Source of the DNA: Actinomyces sp.
GTDB taxonomy: Bacteria > Actinomycetota > Actinomycetes > Actinomycetales > Actinomycetaceae
Direction: 5' to 3'
NCBI RefSeq assembly: GCF_030524025.1
Contig: NZ_JAUNHI010000005.1
Coordinates: 50,640 to 114,639 of the forward strand
DNA length: 64,000 nt
This document shows positions 61,501 to 64,000 of this stretch, one piece after another. The notes under the pieces are model-generated. The model was not told the origin of the DNA and ran no database searches. It saw nothing but the letters and a program-made list of their open reading frames with translations. The position numbers and the translations under genes were made by a program. Numbering within the stretch: the first letter of the stretch is position 1; every line of letters begins with the position of its first letter.

Positions 61501-61767
61501 CGCAAGTACCCCGGCATGCGCGCAGGCACGATCCACACGGCTCAGGGGCGGGAGGCCGACGTCGTGTTCCTGGTCCTGGGAGGGGCGCCGGACAAGCCCG
61601 GGGCCAAGACCTGGGCCTCGCAGACCGTCAACCTTGTCAACGTCGCCGTGAGCCGCGCCAAAAGGCGCCTGTACATCATCGGCGACCGCGCCGCCTGGTC
61701 GCGGTATGCCTACTTCGACCAGGTCGCGGCGGCGCTGGGGCCGGCGTCCCGCCCGGGGGAGGAGTGA
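58552..61767 (+). CDS. SF1 helicase with coiled-coil insert, defence candidate
   Basis: A 1071-aa COG1112-type superfamily 1 helicase. An N-terminal domain of about 300 residues begins RERILQYWWALELFSPQKVP. Walker A is GVNGPPGTGKTT (about 322), a substrate loop ASANNAAVENI follows, then a long charged coiled coil (about 515-700, runs such as RREQLEVSRRQSDELAQLAQ). Walker B is LLIDEAGQAPP (about 786), then GDPLQLQPV, ISPFRAV, GTIHTAQGREADVVFLVLGG and NVAVSRAKRRLYIIGD. All helicase motifs are intact. No nuclease domain is fused. Related COG1112 helicases occur in defence systems such as Mokosh and in nucleic-acid repair; without a partner gene I can only call it a candidate. The start is ATG 58552, with TTG 58525 as alternative. 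Confidence 0.83.
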   Translation: MRSDSRERILQYWWALELFSPQKVPALTGRSAASEGRRVIAWRPGEALPWTVLRPPQPRGKRRWTWRHTAYLGIYELEEVYQYLHRAFAEDPDAYDERPAGRSACAAVQLDSDGRLIPGSAVLSSALWAVARIRATGRTPDPQWASAFSIAYKAFAWAIDIDEGHRREAAHAERVPAHDEASLRRLVQIAHEVSGIAGHPRLAGGRIVIESRIVPENPADDLAADTDFLNSFFLDDLAAVQADLTRHGCPPALAAYLAPDADLRKDRRSDVMTDHAAADAGVRIERLPRGRWPSKPEHTLALRQQFAVNQALTDLSGTRGLMGVNGPPGTGKTTMLRDVLAGNVVERARRLASLRSADDAFVGTPYTWRSGDGYCRVIHQLRQELTGFEMVVASANNAAVENITLEVPARDAIAERWRQKVDYFADIASATLAVSQVEDDGNEEGASPAAWGLVAARLGNRGNRDAFRRRFWFDYDDRSTGARSCGMQTRLKQWKDGVVRPANWVEACADFWRAHKRVDTLIALRADAQNRREQLEVSRRQSDELAQLAQRLVAETAAITDVHRTATAALERAAAERSEASRLRDRQVETKPGVLETLLSWGRAMRDWRARLTPMEQRLWAAEERYQEARAEAQCLERRVHELSVRAAGVDRRRAHTAAEITELRRRVDADREALGAAYPDDSPTRLAREMRAPWLDAELDQARSELFIAALRLHEDFVANAAEKMLDGLRAAIDVVAGRCPRDLTPEKIRAAWQTFFLVVPLVSTTFASVSRMFAGLGPQVLGWLLIDEAGQAPPQYAVGAIWRAQRVVAVGDPLQLQPVVTMPSKARLDIATAFGVSAEWIPPRASAQSLADRTAHYGTSLVQGERRVWVSAPLTVHRRCDEPMFGLCNELAYGGMMVSGVQRRVNDPEHPDFFDGPDGPRLLRSQWLDTPATDSGTHLQRAQVDRLCSGIEWWREQGLDMSEIIAISPFRAVADELRFLERKYPGMRAGTIHTAQGREADVVFLVLGGAPDKPGAKTWASQTVNLVNVAVSRAKRRLYIIGDRAAWSRYAYFDQVAAALGPASRPGEE

Positions 61768-62325
61768 ACGCGGCGCGGGGCCGCGGAGAGGATGCTCGAG
61801 CAGGACGGCGTCCGGCTTCCTCCCCAAGGCGCGACGCAGTCCCTCGCTCAGCCTTCCGGTGCACGGGCGGAGGAGGTCCACCAGGACGTCGCTGTCGGGG
61901 CCGGCGTCCGGCGGCGTGCGGAGGACTATAGACACAGCTAGTGAGCGCGTCCAGGATGCGTGCGTAGCGGCGTCTCATGGTGCGATGTTGGGAGGCCTCC
62001 CAGAGGACTGCTGTGGTCAGCGGACCGCCTACCGGTCCCAGGAAGTGGGTGCACGCGATCTGGAGCAGGCAGCGCAGCACGGCTTTCAGGATGGTGATGA
62101 GGAGGCTCGGGTGGCTCGAAGTGCTCATGAACCGGTAGTGGTCGGAACCCCACCACCAACGCCGTCATCGGCATCGCGTACCGCAAGGATGGGGTCATCT
62201 GCGACCGGCCGACGCTGACGTCGCTAGGCTGACGGTTCTGACCGGCCGCGGCGAGCGCATGAGTGGTAGGTCCGACGGTCGGTGCGAGGTGACGCGCATC
62301 ATCTCGTCCCCCACTCGATGACAAG
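61768..62325. other. Gap without intact gene, possible remnants
   Basis: No frame is convincing as a full gene. Two fragments look protein-like: on the plus strand around 62142-62230 PTTNAVIGIAYRKDGVICD ending at a stop, and on the minus strand around 61960-62128 a start MSTSSHPSLLITILKAVL followed by decay. They may be remains of mobile DNA, since a TA pair and a broken transposase follow. No match can be named. Confidence 0.3.
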
Positions 62326-62354
62326 TTTCGATTTTTTCGAAGTTCTGCTACGCT
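62326..62354 (+). promoter_or_regulatory. Promoter and likely auto-operator of the TA pair
   Basis: TTTCGA at 62326-62331 and TACGCT at 62349-62354 are 17 bases apart. Overlapping the -35 is the inverted repeat TTCGA-TTTTT-TCGAA (62327-62341), a plausible antitoxin operator. The -10 ends six bases before ATG 62361, so the transcript may be leaderless; no strong ribosome binding site is present. Confidence 0.55.
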
Positions 62355-62360
62355 TGGGGC

Positions 62361-62858
62361 ATGGCAACGAAGGCATCTCAGATGCAGACGACACTGCCCC
62401 CCGAGGACCTTGAGCCGATGTTGGACCTGTCGCGCTTCCTGGAACAGGTCGCGGAACCGGCTGCGCTCGTCGGGCCGGACGGCCAGACCGTCGGGCTCCC
62501 CGCGGAGGCGTACCGGGTGCTCATCGACGTTGTGCATGCTATGTCGCAGGGCAGGGCCATCACGGTAGCGCCAGTGGATCAAGTGCTGACCACCCAGGAG
62601 GCTGCGGACTTCCTTGGCATCAGCCGCCCGACCCTGGTCAAACTCCTGGAATTCGGGCGAATCCCCTTCGAGCGTCCCGCGGCGAGCAGGCACCGCAGGG
62701 TTCGACTCGCTGATATCGTCGCGTATCAGCAGCAGTCCGCTCAAGAGCGCAGTGACGCACTGGATGCGATGACGCGCGAGTCGGTCGACCTCGGACTGTA
62801 CGACGACCCGTCCGTGGATTACACAGTGGCCTTGCGTCGCGCGCGCAAGGGTGACTGA
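62361..62858 (+). CDS. Excisionase-type HTH antitoxin
   Basis: A 165-aa DNA-binding protein. The helix-turn-helix LTTQEAADFLGISRPTLVKL (about residues 76-95) and following RHRRVRLADIVAYQ are the MerR/excisionase-type domain seen in antitoxins of PIN toxins. The N-terminal 70 residues (LPAEAYRVLIDVVHAMSQG) are shared by this antitoxin family, and the acidic tail likely covers the toxin. It lies two bases before the PIN gene. DNA from here to 63.5 kb is noticeably poorer in G+C than the window average, suggesting transfer. Autoregulation through the inverted repeat just upstream is expected. Confidence 0.88.
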   Translation: MATKASQMQTTLPPEDLEPMLDLSRFLEQVAEPAALVGPDGQTVGLPAEAYRVLIDVVHAMSQGRAITVAPVDQVLTTQEAADFLGISRPTLVKLLEFGRIPFERPAASRHRRVRLADIVAYQQQSAQERSDALDAMTRESVDLGLYDDPSVDYTVALRRARKGD

Positions 62859-62860
62859 AC

Positions 62861-63445
62861 ATGACGCGCTTCTCCGCTATTCTGGATGCATGCGTACTCG
62901 TCCCAGTGACCCTTGCCGAGACTCTGCTGAGAATAGCTGAAGCCGGTCTTTATCGTCCTCTATGGAGTGCGCAGATTCTTACCGAGGTGGCTCACGCGAT
63001 CGAGGCGGTTCATCCTGACCTGCCGACCGGAGCTGCCCGACGTCGCGTCGCAGCAATGGACGAAGCTTTTCCCGACGCGTCCGTCAGTGGGTGGGAGTAC
63101 CTGATGGCCGCTATTGATCTTCCCGATCTTGGCGACCGGCACGTTGTCGAGGCGGCAGTGACTGGACGTGCTGACGTGGTTGTCACTGCAAATCTCAAGG
63201 ACTATCCTGCAGACGTGCTCGCACAATACGACCTTGAAGTCCAAAGCCCTGACGTCTTCCTCCTTCATCAACTCGATCTGGATCCGGCCAATGTGATGAC
63301 CGCGCTGAGTCGCCAGGCCCGTTCGGCACACAAACCGGCGTGGGCCCTCGATGAGTTGCTCAGCGGCCTTTCTCGCTGCGGCGTTCCAGAGTTCGCACAG
63401 GCTGCGAGGGCGCAGAAGTGGCGGACGGAGCATCTGCAGCGATAG
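62861..63445 (+). CDS. PIN domain toxin (VapC-like RNase)
   Basis: A 194-aa PIN-domain protein. Acidic residues of the metal site are visible: Asp9 in ILDACVLVP, Glu42 in QILTEVAHAI, Asp92 in LPDLGDRHVVEAA and the VVTANLKDYP block (Asn111, Asp114). The C-terminal 70 residues are an extra helical region, longer than in classic VapC. It probably cleaves an RNA when freed from the upstream antitoxin. It is coupled to the antitoxin by a two-base gap. The neighbouring broken transposase suggests the pair arrived on mobile DNA. Confidence 0.88.
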   Translation: MTRFSAILDACVLVPVTLAETLLRIAEAGLYRPLWSAQILTEVAHAIEAVHPDLPTGAARRRVAAMDEAFPDASVSGWEYLMAAIDLPDLGDRHVVEAAVTGRADVVVTANLKDYPADVLAQYDLEVQSPDVFLLHQLDLDPANVMTALSRQARSAHKPAWALDELLSGLSRCGVPEFAQAARAQKWRTEHLQR

Positions 63446-63482
63446 TAGTCGACTCGGCCACACCATATATCCTGAGGGTTAT

Positions 63483-63893
63483 TCATGGGGTGTAGTGAAT
63501 ATGAGTCCGAGAACGGCTGTGATGGGGGTGGCGTCGTGGAGGCTGCCGGGCAGGGGGTCTCACACCCAGGCCAGGGGCCCGGACAGGGTGCAGGTGACCT
63601 GGACGTTCAGGCCGGCCCTGCGGTTCTTGCTCGACCACAGCCCGGGGTGGGCCTTTCAGTCCCAGCAGGCCAGGACGGTGGAGGCGATGACCAGGGTGGT
63701 GGATGGGTCGAGGTCCTCGACGGTGGGGACGCTGGTCTCCAGGGCCTGGGCGACCAGGGGGGTGTAGGTGCTGATGGCCCGTGAGACGGTGGGCTGGGAG
63801 ACGTTGAGGGTCTCGGCCAGCAGCGCCTGGGTCAGGTTGTGGCGCAGAGCCAGCAGCACGAGCCTGACGCACTGCTACAGGCCGAGGGTCCGT
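63483..63893 (-). pseudogene. IS5-type (DDE_Tnp_4) transposase remnant
   Basis: Read on the minus strand, QCVRLVLLALRHNLTQALLAETL and NVSQPTVSRAISTYTPLV give the HTH of HTH_Tnp_4/DDE_Tnp_4 transposases. Then come a stop, GLWSSKNRRAGLNVQVTCTL, a second stop and DPLPGSLHDATPIT, the typical WSxK..GxNVQ and DPxPGSxHD blocks. The DGT expected before the first stop reads AST, so the first catalytic Asp is lost. At least two in-frame stops make it non-functional. The right end runs into the low-quality G/C tract. Confidence 0.75.
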
Positions 63894-63899
63894 GACCCG

Positions 63900-64000
63900 G
63901 CCGCGGGGGGGGGCGGGGGGGGGGTGGCGGGGGCCAGCCCCCCCCGCCCGGGCCGGGGGGCCCGCCCGGGTCGTTGGAGGAGTCGATGTGTGGGCCGGCC
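63900..64000. other. Homopolymer-rich tail, probable contig-edge artefact
   Basis: The final 100 bases contain runs such as GGGGGGGGG and CCCCCCCC, separated by single bases, unlike anything else in the window. No gene is supported. Assembly or sequencing artefact is more likely than biology. Confidence 0.6.

Noticed and set aside
55680..61767. DISARM-type system from the DUF1998 helicase and the neighbouring SF1 helicase
   Set aside because: No methyltransferase or phospholipase-D gene is present, and the DUF1998 helicase belongs to the conserved actinobacterial pilin neighbourhood; the genes are divergent, not one operon.

Overview
The window is about 72% G+C with dense genes, frequent GTG starts and ATGA/GTGA/TGATG overlaps. 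It carries several actinobacterial hallmarks: DUF4244, TadE and Rv3654c-like minor pilins near a DUF1998 helicase, DUF4235, an Rv0338c-like Fe-S reductase and an LAxTG sorting signal. I infer a high-G+C actinomycete, plausibly Actinomyces or a relative from an animal or oral niche because of the wall-anchored amylase plus pullulanase. The species cannot be fixed from sequence reading alone. The extreme right end has homopolymer G/C runs that look like a contig edge.

Layout. 0.4-2.3 kb: rloA-rloB defence-type pair. 2.8-6.6 kb: heterodimeric ABC exporter. 6.8-8.6 kb: ABC-2-like membrane protein divergent from a TetR regulator with an operator between them. 8.8-15.1 kb: wall-anchored GH13 amylase and a type I pullulanase without a signal peptide. 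15.1-20.3 kb: NarL-type two-component system divergent from a BcrA/LanF-like ABC transporter, with a 40-bp perfect palindrome between. 20.5-23.3 kb: SPFH/zinc-ribbon cluster whose first gene is broken. 23.5-29.5 kb: rarA, MFS transporter, membrane Fe-S reductase, DUF4235. 29.7-34.0 kb: TPP-riboswitch-controlled thiamine-type ABC operon, bracketed by two copies of an inverted-repeat element. 34.3-40.2 kb: two YbjN-family genes, an HSP90-like ATPase and a 997-aa TPR-like protein, which looks like a chaperone module. 40.3-43.3 kb: tandem 11-bp repeats, glutathionyl-hydroquinone reductase-like and DUF4921 genes. 43.5-49 kb: 1829-aa HEPN-helicase-Vsr protein (Hhe-type defence). 49.8-58.3 kb: pilin-like genes and the DUF1998 helicase, separated by a secreted DUF1800/DUF1501 pair. 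58.6-61.8 kb: SF1 helicase with a coiled-coil insert. 62.3-63.5 kb: Xis-HTH antitoxin/PIN toxin pair. 63.5 kb to the end: decayed IS5-type transposase.

How the parts work together. Extracellular amylase trims starch or glycogen at the cell wall, and the pullulanase debranches imported oligosaccharides. The ABC modules are each paired with a local regulator or RNA switch. Defence-type genes (RloAB, Hhe, possibly the SF1 helicase, and the PIN TA pair) are scattered between core genes rather than forming one island. Two families of short intergenic dyad repeats, family A (five copies, 0.3-25 kb) and family B (two copies around the thiamine operon), are the least explained structures. No tRNA, rRNA or CRISPR array was seen.
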